Origin: Thysanoteuthis rhombus
Lineage: Eukaryota > Mollusca > Cephalopoda > Oegopsida > Thysanoteuthidae
DNA length: 64,000 nt
Direction of reading: 5' to 3'
Assembly: GCA_963457665.1 (NCBI GenBank)
Contig: OY735231.1
Location: forward strand, 41,154,024 to 41,218,023
Part shown: positions 32,216 to 42,780 of the stretch, in pieces
Position numbering within the stretch: position 1 is the first letter of the stretch
How the letters are laid out: every line of letters begins with the position of its first letter
Notes under the pieces: generated by a model
Seen by the model: the letters and a program-made list of their open reading frames with translations, nothing else
Databases searched by the model: none
What the model was told of the DNA's origin: nothing
Program-made: the position numbers and the translations under genes

Positions 32216-32697
32216 GTTTATTTATGCACCTTAGTGTAATTGGCATATCTTAACCGTGTAAAATGAGGGTATCGGTGCAAAGCTACAAAAAATCATGTTT
32301 TGTAATTATTCCGTCGGATTAAATATCCATTTCTCTATAGAATATGTATGTAATGCGCTAGATTTTTATATGTGCATTTCAGACACATGCCTTAATAGAC
32401 TCAGTTGCTCTTGTGTCATACGTTGCATGGGGCAGTTAAGGTCCTCTACTGTGTAAGGTTTCTGGACAGTCTGCTGGTGTTGTTCCAGCTACTTTTTACC
32501 AGTCGGAGGTCAAACTTTGGCTGTACTCACATTTTTTTACTATTAGCGTCCTTGTGATTGTTTGATTTGTAGATCTTGTTGAGGGGAACCTTAAGACTTT
32601 GAATAGTTTTATTTACACCATATAATTTCGTCATTAAACCAGCTTCAGTTAAGATTGTGCTGGATTCAACTAATAAGAAAATAGAATAGCCATAGCA
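32216..32697. other. AT-rich spacer
   Basis: Possibly the body of the preceding tRNA-like element; no second copy in the window to confirm it. Confidence 0.4.
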
Positions 32698-33035
32698 ATC
32701 AAAGTTGGAGGAAGGTTCAATTTTTTTATATGTGCGTTTGTTTGTTTGTTTGTTTGTTCCTGCGCTCCTGGTCATACAGTTTTGTCTACAGACTTGAAAA
32801 TTGGTATAATTACTCCACGAGAACTGTGGCTTTACGGGTTCATCAATAACATTTAGATTCTGAAGGGGTTTCTAGATTTCTTTCCTCTCTATTTTACATG
32901 TTTCCCGTGGAAAACGCTAATGATGGCAAAAATAGGATTTATCCTGACCATATTTATTTTTTGATAGCATCTTGTTACATTAATTCAAACTGAGACGCTA
33001 CGGCTGTCCAATTATTGACTATGGTGACGAGCTGG
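32698..33035 (+). repeat. Rep-B interspersed repeat, longer copy
   Basis: Starts near 'ttggaggaaggttcaat', then (TTTG)n, 'gctcctggtcatacagtttt', 'tctacagacttgaaaattgg', 'ggaaaacgctaatgatggca' and the terminal block 'gctgtccaattattgactat'. Collinear with the 47.7- and 56.3-kb copies. Confidence 0.8.
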
Positions 33036-33747
33036 TTGTTTAATCAGGTACGACCTATATCAGAATAAAGACTATTTTTCAAAATATTGACGTTCTCAAA
33101 CATGACCCTCTTTTCTCTCAGGCTGTCGGGTGCATTTGTTGTACTTGCCCAGGGGATTTTTTTCAAACACCAGTGAAGGTCTGACCTCTGGCTGTGTCCT
33201 CTGGTTTTACTTCACATGTAGTCAGCCTTTTCCTATGAGGGCGTTTTGAGTAATGAGCGTCTGTATCAACGTTTGCGCCTTTCTTCAGATAGAATTGTGT
33301 CTAATTTTCAAGTTTAAGATAAATCCCCAAGCCTCAGAATGGTCTTCGTGGCTCTCGTCTCTGCTTCCTCTTTGACATCTGAGTTGTACTCCAGGTTTTA
33401 TGACGATTGGCAGCATCAATTTTCATTCACAGATAGTCTATAGCGTTCTCTTAGAAATATCTTTATTGACACTTTATTACTGCTTCCCGATAATTTGGCT
33501 ATTGAATTTAATGAGAATAAAGATCAAAGTTCAAAGAGGAATTGATTCTTTGCTTGGAGTAAATCAGTAAATACGATTTTTTTCTCTGGAAGGAACTTTG
33601 CCAAAATCGATGCTTAGGGAATATACAATACTCACTGATATACGAGACAGGCTAGTTCACTAAGCTCTGTGGAATAAAAAGCATATTTAGGATTCAGTAT
33701 ATACAGATCACCTTTCCAATCATGGAATAAAAAATATCTCTTCAGAA
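33036..33747. other. AT-rich DNA, nothing recognised
   Basis: No ORF or repeat partner recognised. Confidence 0.5.
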
Positions 33748-33816
<69 letters not shown>

Positions 33817-33831
33817 CATTATTATTATTAT
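33748..33831. repeat. (TTA)n microsatellite
   Basis: About 28 trinucleotide units. It directly adjoins the left arm of an inverted repeat and reads as an (AAT)n tail on the reverse strand. Confidence 0.95.
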
Positions 33832-33837
33832 ACTTTT

Positions 33838-34008
33838 TACCTTCATCTCAAAGTTTTCTTGCTGTGCTATCACAACTAAACTCAGGCCATTTTCCCTTCG
33901 GCGGTAAATAAATAAATCAACAGCACTATTCATTATTTATTCACTACCGAAGGGGAAACTGGTCTGAGTGTAGTTGCAATAAAAGCTACAAAAATAGAGA
34001 TGAAAGTA
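33838..34008. repeat. Large inverted repeat (foldback), arms of about 77 bp
   Basis: The left arm (33838-33915) includes 'accttcatctc', 'ctaaactcaggccattttcc' and 'cttcggcggtaaataaataa'. The right arm (33932-34008) includes 'atttattcactaccgaaggg', 'gaaactggtctgagtgtagt' and 'atagagatgaaagta'. The arms match with moderate divergence around a loop of about 16 bp. With the adjoining (TTA)n this may be two head-on copies of one retroelement 3' end. Confidence 0.8.
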
Positions 34009-34028
34009 AATAGTGGAAAAAAGTTGAT

Positions 34029-34425
34029 AATCAGCAGCATCAGCAGCGGCCTTTTGACATCCATTGTTGGACATAGACCTTCTGTAAGATTCACCAGACT
34101 TCTCTATCATGAGCGTTGCAGAGCGAATACTTTCTGAATTTGTCTCGTTTGTCATGCTATCTTATTTTCTGCCGGCTACAGTTTCGCATATGATTCACGT
34201 TGTGAATCGTGATGTCCACCGGTCGTCTGACATTCTTGCAACATAAATAGCCCATTGCTATTTGAGTTTTCTAATGGATTCTGTGAGACCTGTTTATTCT
34301 CTAATATACTGTGCTATCTTATGATCTCTGCATGAGATGTTCAGCATGATTCTCTCTTGTGCTCGATGCATGGTTCTCAGTTGAAGAGTCAATCTTTTGG
34401 TTATGTTTCAGCACCTAGGCGTCTA
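34029..34425 (-). pseudogene. RTE-like LINE 3' fragment, longer reverse copy
   Basis: Plus-strand landmarks are 'agcagcatcagcagcggcct' (tail side), 'cattgttggacatagacctt', 'gcataactcgagcaca'-type antisense of the 'MxRAQERIML' region near 34340-34375, and 'gacattcttgcaacataaat' ('WAxxVARMS' region). The gene order equals that of the 57.3-57.7-kb copy, with several frameshifts. Confidence 0.75.
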
Positions 34426-34659
34426 CCGGGAGGGTGCATTGGTTATATGGCCTTCAATTCACGATTTAAAAAAAAAGTCCTTGTGAATTTTTTCATATGA
34501 TCTTTGAGTTCATCAAAAAACATATATTTAATGACAACTTGATATATCACGAGAACTATACATAGAAGCACTGCAACACTTTTCCTGTTAGTGTATCATC
34601 TCATAGAGTGATCAGAATGTTAAAATACTCCCAGAAAAGTGAACAAATTTGCAATTGTC
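34426..34659. other. Spacer
   Basis: No feature recognised. Confidence 0.5.
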
Positions 34660-35165
34660 ACGTGATTAGTCACTCAAAAGGAACTGTCACGTGACCAATG
34701 TTTGGGGGTAGCATACTGTGTTGGAATTGAAGAATTTTTCTTTAAAAATCGAAAAAAAAGGTGATCAATGAATTAGCAACTTCTCTCGATTTTTGTAGGG
34801 CAGTGATCATAAGAATGTCTAAATTCAAATTCAAGATAACCAAGTGTGGATGCTGCCGGACATGAACTAAGGGACCAATTTAGTATAAACATACATTGCA
34901 AATTGAACCTTCCCCTCGAAACCTATTTGGGGAGAGCTTAAAAAACAAACAAGAAATGGATATATTATTTGACGGAATTATTACAGATGCATATATATAT
35001 ATATATATATATATACGTGTGTGTGTGTGTGCGTGTGTGTGTATGTGTGTGTGTGTACTTGATAAAGTTTGAATTTTGAAAAATTCTTTTCTCTCGCTCC
35101 ATTGGTACGGTTTGTATGCGTGACACATAAATAGCAAGCCAGACCAACTTATGTTGACATTTATA
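34660..35165 (-). repeat. Rep-A interspersed repeat interrupted by microsatellite
   Basis: In plus-strand reading: 'aactgtcacgtgaccaatgt', 'ggggtagcatactgtgttgg', 'taagggaccaatttagtata', 'cattgcaaattgaacctt', and past the microsatellite 'gcaagccagaccaacttatg'. A (TA)n-(TG)n block at about 34986-35056 sits inside the element. Confidence 0.8.
34986..35056. repeat. (TA)n-(TG)n microsatellite within Rep-A
   Basis: Alternating dinucleotides replace part of the Rep-A left half. Reverse Thr/His-rich ORFs are artefacts. Confidence 0.95.
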
Positions 35166-35534
35166 TATTTCCTGTGTCACCCTTCCGACAATAGCAAATG
35201 AATCCCCAATGAATGTACATAATTTTGATGCATATATTTCAACACAACCGATATCTCAAGAGTGCTACAAGCCAAGTTAACGATTTTTTGTCATTTTACT
35301 TTCTATGTGTACTTGATGTGTCACGGGGGAGACTGAGACAGTGTTTTATAACTAAGTGGGTTGCATTTGTGATGGACAGGCCATCGGGCTTGACCGTTTT
35401 CGCCTTTCTGCCACTAGCGAGGTCATCTTCTGGCCCAGACTTCTGACTTTCTGTCATTGTAAGCTCTGAACGATTGAAGGGGGGGGGCTTACATAGATAT
35501 TTTCAAGATTAGGGTAAATTTGATATGATTTATA
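35166..35534. other. Spacer, nothing recognised
   Basis: A 77-codon forward ORF (35213-35446) has no motif. A poly-G run lies at 35480-35487. Confidence 0.4.
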
Positions 35535-35790
35535 GAGTACTCGTCGATCACTGTGACCCAGTGGTGGAATGCTCGCCATCGATTTGGTAGGTTAGGGTTC
35601 AATACATGGCAGGTCCATCCAATCAAATATAAGACAATTTCCCTTCTAAGCACTGAATATAAAGAATCAGAGTGAGGAAGCCTACAGAGCTCTGTCAGGC
35701 CCAAAACACATTTGTGAAAAATTGTTTTCCAGCGATACAGTATAGAGAATGGAAAGCCCTGTACTGACTTACGAGACCAAAATCAATGAC
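35535..35790 (+). repeat. SINE with the shared tRNA-like head, alternative body (copy 2)
   Basis: The head 'gatcactgtgacccagtggt', then 'ggaatgctcgcc' and 'gttagggttcaatacatggc', is very close to the composite SINE head. The tail 'ggaaagccctgtactgactt' parallels the 5.3-kb copy and not 5S rRNA. Confidence 0.7.
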
Positions 35791-36082
35791 TAAGGGTAGA
35801 GCCCCTTTAATAATAGATTGTAGCACTAGCAATGTCTATATAATCGCACTGACAAGAATATACATTTTTTTCTAAGGTAGGACTACAACCAATGCGTCCC
35901 CCCGATAGTCACTTATGTAGCTGAACTTACAACTTAATCAACTAAGACGCACAAGAGAAGAGGTCACAATACAAAATATTTTAGTAAAAAGCAAGAAGGG
36001 GTTAGATATTAAAGAAACCAACAGAAACTGAAATGGCTACGGACACACCATGTTGCAAAAATTCCAGACAACTGCTCGACAT
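35791..36082. other. Spacer
   Basis: No feature recognised. Confidence 0.5.
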
Positions 36083-36165
36083 TACAAACACACATACACA
36101 CACACACACACACATGTATATATATATATAGAGAGAGAGAGACAGACAGACAGACAGAGAGAATA
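36083..36165. repeat. (AC)n-(TA)n-(GA)n compound microsatellite with GACA tract
   Basis: Runs of AC, TA, GA and 'gacagacagacagaca' follow one another. Overlapping ORFs on both strands here are artefacts. Confidence 0.95.
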
Positions 36166-36257
36166 TTACATTTATATCGACAACAGAGACAGAAATAATC
36201 AAGCACTGAAGACGAACGGTACTATTCCTCTATCAAGAACAATGGACTAAAAAAATG

Positions 36258-37504
36258 ATGTCTGCCGTTATGATGTCTCTATGGGTAGTCTCGATTCAGC
36301 CGAGACGTCGGATCTAATCGGTCTGTATGTTTTATATAACCACACCAGAAAACTAGATTCCAAAAAATTTGGACCATAACGAGATGACAGCCTACTAATC
36401 ATCGAAAATAGTAATGTGCAAAAATGCGAAAATTGAAAAAAAAAATTTCATAGAAGAAATAAAGAAAATGAACTTCAAAGTTGAGATCAAGGCTAATCTT
36501 AGAATTTTACACTTCTTTGGTGTTACTTTTAATTAAAATAACAACAACTATGAACTATATCGAGAAAAAAAATCTGTCATTAGGTTCATTAACGCTAGCA
36601 CTACCAACCTAAATGAAATCACGAAAAAGATCCCAAAATCTATACAAAACTGGATTGATAAACAACTCCACAAAGGAAATAATATTCAACAAAGTCAGGG
36701 ATGACAATAAAAAGCCCTTAAGAATAATGGTTTCACTTGAACAAACTTTACATATGATGAAAAAAGTGAAATCCAATGGTAAAAAAACAAAGCAACAGCA
36801 AAAATTCGGGTTAGAAAAATCATCTGATACATGCCACCGTTTAACCTACAAGTAAACGCTAACTTCGGTAAAATATTAATCCATCTAATAGAAAAAACAC
36901 TCCATCCAAGTAAATCACCAAGTTGAATATTCAACAAAAAAAACTGAAAGTTAGCTTCAGTTGTACTGAAGATGTTAATGTACTCATAACAAAACATAGC
37001 AATAGAGTAGTTAGAATGAATATTAACGAAGAAAGCATAAATAAACAAAAATGCAATTGTACGAACAAAAATAATAACCTTCTGCAAAACAAATGTTTCA
37101 AATCAAATATTGTATAAGAAGCAGAAATATTACCCCCCCCCAAAAAAAAAATAAACTAGAATTGATGTATTTTGTAGGAATACCGGAAACACCCTTTAAG
37201 ATTGGATCATTGAACCATATATCATCCTTTACTAATGAAAAATATAGAAATAGTATGTCATTATCTACATGTTACAAGGAAAAGCACAAAAAATACAAGT
37301 CAACTGTGAAATGGATAATTTCAAAACAGACCCATGTATGCCAAAATATTGAAACTACATTCCACCTATCCCTAAATGAGAAATTTGAAATACTTTCTGG
37401 TGCGGAAAAAACCCCCAAAAAACTCAAAACTAATTAAACAGAAAAAAGAATTGACGTTCGAATACCGGCACTGCTCAGAATTTTTGTTAACGAATATAAC
37501 TTAA
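36258..37504 (+). pseudogene. Decayed retroelement: RT palm remnant plus GIY-YIG-like C-terminal domain
   Basis: Forward translation across shifting frames gives an ordered series of motifs. From 36269: 'YDVSMGSLDSAETSDLIGLY'. Near 36380: 'RDDSLLIIENSN', a YRDD-type RT catalytic box whose Tyr position is now a stop codon. Then 'FFGVTFN', 'EITKKIPKSIQNWIDKQ', 'ALKNNGFT', 'LQVNANFGKILIHLIEKT', 'KVSFSCTEDVNVLITKHS', 'CNCTNKNN', and from 37166 'MYFVGIPETPFK'. 'NHISSFTNEKYRNS' and 'LNEKFEIL' follow, and finally 'KKELTFEYRHCSEFLLTNI' to a stop. The last block matches the GIY-YIG-type tail common after Penelope-like or related RTs, though its usual Arg after 'FK' is missing and the first GIY strand is lost. 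Several frameshifts; 5'-truncated and dead. Exact clade unresolved. Confidence 0.8.
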
Positions 37505-37865
37505 TTACCCACACAAACATACTAACAATAACATGGATATTTTTCACAAAGCAACCTCAAAAAAACACTTAATCAATATTGTCTACTTCTTTTTGTCTAA
37601 GGGTAATTAAGAATCATACAACCCAACATGGTCATAATGAATCTTAGGATATCTAAGTAAAAATAAAACATTTCGAGTTAGAACAAACAGAACCAGCAAC
37701 CAATTACTGATAACTCTGGCACTAATACCATTCACTCCGGCAAGTAATTTATAACCACAAACAAAAACATATGAACTACTGATCTAACGAACCAAAACAA
37801 CAAAAGAGAAAACTTAGACGTATTTATGTAGAAAATCCCCATTCTACTATATATGTATACGCACA
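37505..37865. other. Probable 3' flank or 3' UTR of the RT/GIY-YIG retroelement
   Basis: The A-rich composition continues to the (TA)n at 37866, without ORF or second copy. The element boundary cannot be fixed by eye. Confidence 0.35.
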
Positions 37866-37867
37866 CA

Positions 37868-37917
<50 letters not shown>
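37866..37917. repeat. (TA)n microsatellite
   Basis: Long uninterrupted alternating TA. Confidence 0.95.
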
Positions 37918-37918
<1 letters not shown>

Positions 37919-38570
37919 GAGTAACATCTGTTGTTATTCGTTGGTCAAATATGTTGGGGTCTTTTTTTATGATTTACGTAAGTAAGCCATTTGTTAGAAA
38001 ACAATAATGTGTTGTATAAAAACAACCATATACAATACTATATTACCCTACATAAAATAAGAAACTACATGTATTATGACATAACCTTAAAAATAATTTT
38101 TCAAACAGCTTCATATATATAATAATTATTCGACAATTTGGCAAATCGACAAAATTTTCATAATTTCCTTATTTCCGGTTATGCTTTTTGTATCAGTGGC
38201 AGCATCAGATTGGATTTGAATAATCCTCAAAAAATATATGAGGTCCAGCCTTGTTAAGGGGACCACGTGATATTAGGTTTCGGTGGTGTTATTTGGTTCC
38301 CGCTTTGATATTTCAATTTTTTTGGATTCTATAAGAATTTTGGCTCGATACGTGATTCCATCACTTTGGCGAGCATTATGTAAGTAACAGAATGAAAGAA
38401 AAGTAATATGATTTTGAAACCTATCACTCATACTTAAATTTTACTTGAGTAAATATTCACGTTTGATATTTTAGTTAGATTCATCATTCATGACAAGTAA
38501 GCAGTTTACGTTTCATTCCTGTCCTGAATAACCGGCATTTTATCAACATCCTTCATGCAAATATCGTCTA
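37918..38570. other. AT-rich DNA, nothing recognised
   Basis: No ORF, repeat partner or structure recognised. Confidence 0.5.
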
Positions 38571-38650
38571 TTCATGCCGCCAAACTGGCAACACGTACCG
38601 TGTCGCAGATAACACATACAGTGTCGCCGATTGTTGAGTTTGGCCATGAA
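38571..38650. repeat. Inverted-repeat arms enclosing two direct repeats
   Basis: Arms 'ttcatgccgccaaactggca' (38571) and, in reverse, 'ttcatggccaaactcaaca' (38632-38650) enclose two tandem 19-mers at 38592-38610 and 38613-38631. The 19-mers are 'cacgtaccgtgtcgcagat' and 'cacatacagtgtcgccgat', identical at 16 of 19 positions. The block is CpG-rich compared with its surroundings. No protein; could be a regulatory element or a small foldback. Confidence 0.6.
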
Positions 38651-39714
38651 TAATACCTGATAATATCAATTTTGATCGTATAATGTTCTACTTGAAATAA
38701 AACAAATCCATCTATGTTTGGTTTGAATCTAAATTCACTTTCTATAAAAATAAAGCAGTAGAGGTGTACTCATTTATGGGTGATACTGTACAAATTAAAG
38801 TTAGAAACATAATACATATACATTAGTGATAGCAACATGACACGTATACATGAGAGATAGCACATGGAGAAGGATATGTATCGCGAATGTCCATATGCAA
38901 ATTGCCTGGAAGAGCAATATTCTCATTTTTCTGTCTCTGTCAAAAGAAAGTCTCAGGAGGATTAACTAAGGTAAACTTTAATATCAGCGTTAAATTGGTA
39001 TATTATCTGGATGTTTCTGCAAACATGACAGAAATTCGATATCCGATCATTTTCTCATTACTCTCTCTAATAATAATGATATAAACGCATACGAGGATCC
39101 TTCGTATACACATGTGATCATGACACCAGTTTATCAGTGTGGATTGTAGTTAATCAGACAATATGAGAGACATATGAAATGACATTATGAGAAAGCCATG
39201 CTGTACAAATGATTTGTTTTCGTTTTGGCTTTTCGTCAGAGCTGGCTGTATTAAGAATATGGAAGTATAATAGAAATGGTCTTTTTTTTTTATAATTAGC
39301 CTATGACTCCCTTTGAGGTGCTGTGATAATCTATCAACTAGTGTGTCAAGTCCCAAAGGAGATTTTTGCATCCTGGTGACGAGTTGGTGGTTATGGGGGG
39401 CATCAGAAGACAAGGGGTGATGAGGCGGTATAGGGAAATTAATACTAATTTCATTCCCGATGTATAATTTTTGACTGACTTTATAGAAGGAGTACTGATG
39501 GAATATATGATATAAATGTAGGCAGGAGTTCAGAACACTGTGTTACACTGGTATACGTGGTTTGCACGTTTCCCACTTTCTCATACCCTGTCATGTCTGC
39601 AATCATTTTCCTTTCCAGCCAGCTTACTTAATTCAATAACAAAGTCTGATCTATTTCTCTGCGTAGATATTTACTGTTTTCCCGTCTTTTCTCAATCTTC
39701 GCGTGTATATACTT
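38651..39714. other. AT-rich DNA, nothing recognised
   Basis: Small ORFs at 38887-39084 (+) and 39150-39413 (-) have no motif. Confidence 0.45.
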
Positions 39715-40190
39715 GTTAGAAGCCGTCAACCAGAACTGTCACCAAAACTGTCAATGTAGGTTTCTTCAGTTTTTATGCTGGTCTATCTGGCTGACAATAT
39801 ATGTATGCATATTTCACGTGTATTGGCCAGATTAATGGCGTTATAGAGGGTTGAGGATGTCAATATTTTGTCCATGTTTAGCAAAAACTCATTTTGGCTT
39901 CCCCCCCTCTCATGGGTTTGAAGCATGGGGGTTCCATTTGCAATTAAGGTTTCTGCTGAATTGAGCCCTCAGTTTATCCCCAACGGGGTTCAAGATTCTT
40001 TTTATAAAAAATTCAGGCTCTCTTTGGTGAACCGTCTCCCAAAAAAAGATAGGATAAGTAATTTGATAACTGATCACTTCTTGTTATATATATATATTTT
40101 TTTTTTTTGTTGATTACCCCAACACTGCATGCAACCAGAAGATACGTTGGTGGCATGACAATTTATATTGAGTGACTAACCAAACCTGTT
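39715..40190 (+). repeat. Rep-A interspersed repeat, near full-length copy
   Basis: 'caaccagaactgtcaccaaa', 'tgtaggtttcttcagttttt', 'gggggttccatttgcaatta', 'accccaacactgcatgcaac' and the end 'gagtgactaaccaaacctg' are in order. A (TA)n-T run at 40084-40110 lies near the right end. Confidence 0.8.
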
Positions 40191-40244
40191 TATTTTTCGT
40201 TTTGTTTCACCTTTTCAAATCATTTGATTGATTGGTATTCAAAT

Positions 40245-40337
40245 TTTCAAATTATTTATTGATCACCACCAACTCAGCACGTCAAAAGACGTTGGTCACG
40301 AGACGGTTTTTACTGAGTGACAAACTAAACCTGTCTC
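40245..40337 (+). repeat. Rep-A right-end fragment
   Basis: 'attgatcaccaccaactcag', 'acgttggtcacgagacggtt' and 'gagtgacaaactaaacctg' repeat the right end of the adjacent copy, giving two right ends in tandem. Confidence 0.75.
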
Positions 40338-40493
40338 TGATTCATTAGTCTTGGGACACAGTCACGAGATGTCATCATTTCAGGTGTCCAGTGTCTAGTT
40401 ATACCAAAGTCTTTCAGATTCTTCTAAGAGATTTTTCTCCTAGTTGTGTGTACTTGTTAATCTACTCTCCGTTTGTTTGTTGTTCATCTGTAA

Positions 40494-40688
40494 ATGGCTT
40501 TACAGTTTCCAGTGTTTATCATGATACTCTTTCTGTTCTCCTACGTATATATCCTGAGTCTTATTATAGCATCTGTGACTCCCAACGGGGATGGGGCGTT
40601 GAAGAGGACAATGCTAAACGTACTGGCCAGAAAGCGTGACTTGAGACTTCATACCTCAGCGGCAGTCCGTTGCATTCTCATAACTTGA
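40494..40688 (+). CDS. Candidate small prepropeptide-like ORF, 64 codons
   Basis: A complete ATG-to-TGA frame in unique DNA. Residues 1-27 look like a signal peptide or membrane anchor ('MALQFPVFIMILFLFSYVYI', then 'LSLIIAS'). The rest is polar with two dibasic steps: a KR at about residues 37-38 ('GALKRTML') and 'ARKRDLRL' at about 45-52. This layout resembles a short neuropeptide or hormone precursor. The predicted C-terminus 'VRCILIT' is hydrophobic and has a single Cys, and there is no amidation Gly before the basic sites. No family recognised. An overlapping 82-codon frame is less convincing. Chance cannot be excluded at this length. Confidence 0.25.
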   Translation: MALQFPVFIMILFLFSYVYILSLIIASVTPNGDGALKRTMLNVLARKRDLRLHTSAAVRCILIT

Positions 40689-40940
40689 TTCTGCATATCT
40701 CATAACACTCGCGCCACAGAGGATGGTCTATGTCGGCAAGTTTCGATCCATCGTAAACAAATCCATGCCATTGGCACTTCTACTTACTGATCTATCTAAA
40801 GATCTTCCTGGCCAATAAAAAGCAAAATACACGGAAACGAGATTAGCCGACGTGAACGTGAGGTTACAGCAAATTTAACGGTGTCTTCGATTTTGATGTA
40901 TTTACTTCTTTCTTCTTGTCTATTTTTATAGAGTCTGTCT
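40689..40940. other. Spacer
   Basis: No feature recognised. Confidence 0.5.
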
Positions 40941-41052
40941 ATACCGCCAAATTGCATCGGATACAGCAGTTCTCATATGATCATCGGTTAAGCAACATCA
41001 AGGAACTAGATGGGTGACCAACTGTGCATACAAGACACTGCAAGCAGCTGGG
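40941..41052 (+). pseudogene. 5S rRNA-like element without a visible tRNA head
   Basis: 'taccgccaaattgcatcgga', 'gttctcatatgatcatcgg', 'ttaagcaacatcaagg' and 'ctagatgggtgacc' follow 5S rRNA order. The 3' end retains 'tgcaagcagctgggg', as in the 58.9-kb copy, indicating a shared body extending beyond 5S. Confidence 0.75.
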
Positions 41053-41474
41053 GGTCATGTAGAGACCCTCCGGTGACGATCAAGTTGATCTTCTCAAAGA
41101 GAGGACAGAATGCTACGATCGATAACGCAAAAATCCCCAGACGACCCAAACCCCTTGATTGGCCTGACTGCTTGCGACAATAAATCAATAAATGAATAGA
41201 GTCTGACTGTATCATTTCTGAAATGTAGAGTATTGTGCAACGTCATTAATTTCCTGGTCCTTCGATCCATCTTAAATCGAAAGGTGCAGCGTATCTCACG
41301 AGTGATAATTGCCATGTATTGATCGATGCTTATCAGACTTCTGCCTTTGTGTCTTCTCTACAAGATCTCGCTAATTTTCATGAGGTAATCATTTCCCAGT
41401 TGCTCTTTTGTTCTTTGCTATCTTATTGAAGCACATTCAACGGTCGTTCGCGCTCAATGTACTAATTGAGGAAT
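41053..41474. other. Spacer
   Basis: No feature recognised; short reverse ORFs overlap the 5S-like flank. Confidence 0.45.
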
Positions 41475-41746
41475 CATACCAGTGCCCCTGTGTTAGTGTT
41501 TGTCTTCAGTTCTGCGGGCCATGGTTCAATCCACTGCCGAGCCATCGTAAAGACTTTGAAATTGTAATCAATGTATCTCCGCAACGTACAGACTAGGATT
41601 GTAGACCCCCCCCCCCACCTCAGGCTACGGGATTACGGTCAAATCATGTAGGATAAACCGGTTCTCGTGAGATCACCGAAGTTGGGTAAGGCAAAGCTCG
41701 GTCAGTGCTTAGATCGGTGACCAATGGGTTATACCAGGCGCCGAAT
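41475..41746 (+). repeat. Composite tRNA+5S SINE, forward copy (copy 3)
   Basis: The head (about 41475-41552) has a B-box-like 'ccatggttcaatccact'. The linker reads 'cagactaggattgtagacc', nearly the same as copy 1. A 5S-like body follows from 41631: 'acggtcaaatcatgtaggat', 'ccggttctcgtgagatcacc', 'gaagttgggtaaggc', 'ggtcagtgcttagatcgg'. It is among the clearest copies of the composite. Confidence 0.85.
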
Positions 41747-41989
41747 AACATTTCAAGAAGCCTGGCTGGCTACGAGTTGGCCTAACTATTGTTCGTGTGT
41801 AGTTAACCCTGATTCACCGGGAATAAGCGGAGAACTATGATGCATGGTGATATGGCAGTTTGATTCCACCAATAACGATGTGTTTCTTTTTATTCATAGC
41901 TAATTGCTAATGTCTTATACTGAGTTCTATTCCTATGTTGTAGTGTTTTTTTCTGAAGTCCTGCTTGAAACAATGCTTCAACCACTTTT
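41747..41989. other. Spacer
   Basis: No feature recognised. Confidence 0.5.
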
Positions 41990-42440
41990 CAAAAAATGTC
42001 AGCTAAAGCTGTCAACACCACTTTCTTCTGGTTTCCATTTTGACAGGCTGGTTCAGTATGTATTTAGGAATCATGCGTGCAGGTATCAAGTGTACAGGCA
42101 GGAGGTAGACGACTAAAAAATTAGATATTCACTCCTTGTTAGGTCTAATATAAACATTTCTTTTCTTTTGGAATACCTCCATAAGTAGGTTTCAGTGAGA
42201 AGTTCAATGTGCGATGTAAATGCGATGTCAAGTTGAACTTTTAGTTTCGTGTCTGGTATCATTCACACTTGCTTTTTGAATATTCAGACTCTTTTTTTCA
42301 GTGATCACTGCCTAACAAATGAAGTGAGAAGTGACTCATTCACTGCCCTTCCCCTGTTTTTCCATTTTCTCAATGATCAGCCCAAACACAACAGACTGCC
42401 AAATGTGTCAGTTCCATCGAGTGACTCGCCAGACCTCGTT
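41990..42440 (+). repeat. Rep-A interspersed repeat, forward copy
   Basis: 'tgtcagctaaagctgtcaac', 'tttcagtgagaagttcaatg', 'cagtgatcactgcctaacaa' and 'cgagtgactcgccagacctc' in order. Confidence 0.75.
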
Positions 42441-42489
42441 ATGAATGATTTGAAATCAAACATGTACAATTGGTTGTCGATTCGTTTTG

Positions 42490-42549
<60 letters not shown>

Positions 42550-42718
42550 GTGTATATGTGCTTGTGTGTGTGTGCGTAGTCCACAAAGCTCACAGCTTTG
42601 AACATCAAAGACGTAACAGAATTTTTCCAAATTTATGCTATTTCAATCATTATTTGTTGATGCAATGGGAGTTTTACAAAGGGCGTTATGTTTCAAACAG
42701 AATTATTTATTATGGTAG

Positions 42719-42780
<62 letters not shown>
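42441..42780. repeat. Two (TA)n blocks around a short unique segment
   Basis: (TA)n at 42491-42546 followed by TG-rich sequence, and (TA)n at 42722-42777. Between them about 140 bp of unique DNA. The 157-codon ORF across the first block is a repeat artefact. Confidence 0.9.

Noticed and set aside
36050-36250. Overlapping ORFs on both strands around the AC/GA tract
   Set aside because: Products of (AC)n, (GA)n and GACA repeats.
36695-37087. 130-codon reverse ORF rich in Phe, Ile and Tyr
   Set aside because: Antisense of the RT/GIY-YIG retroelement remnant; A-rich coding DNA on the other strand creates it.
42249-42722. 157-codon forward ORF, the longest in the window
   Set aside because: Its middle is a Tyr/Ile run from (TA)n, and the rest overlaps a Rep-A copy. 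Length is due to the stop-free repeat.
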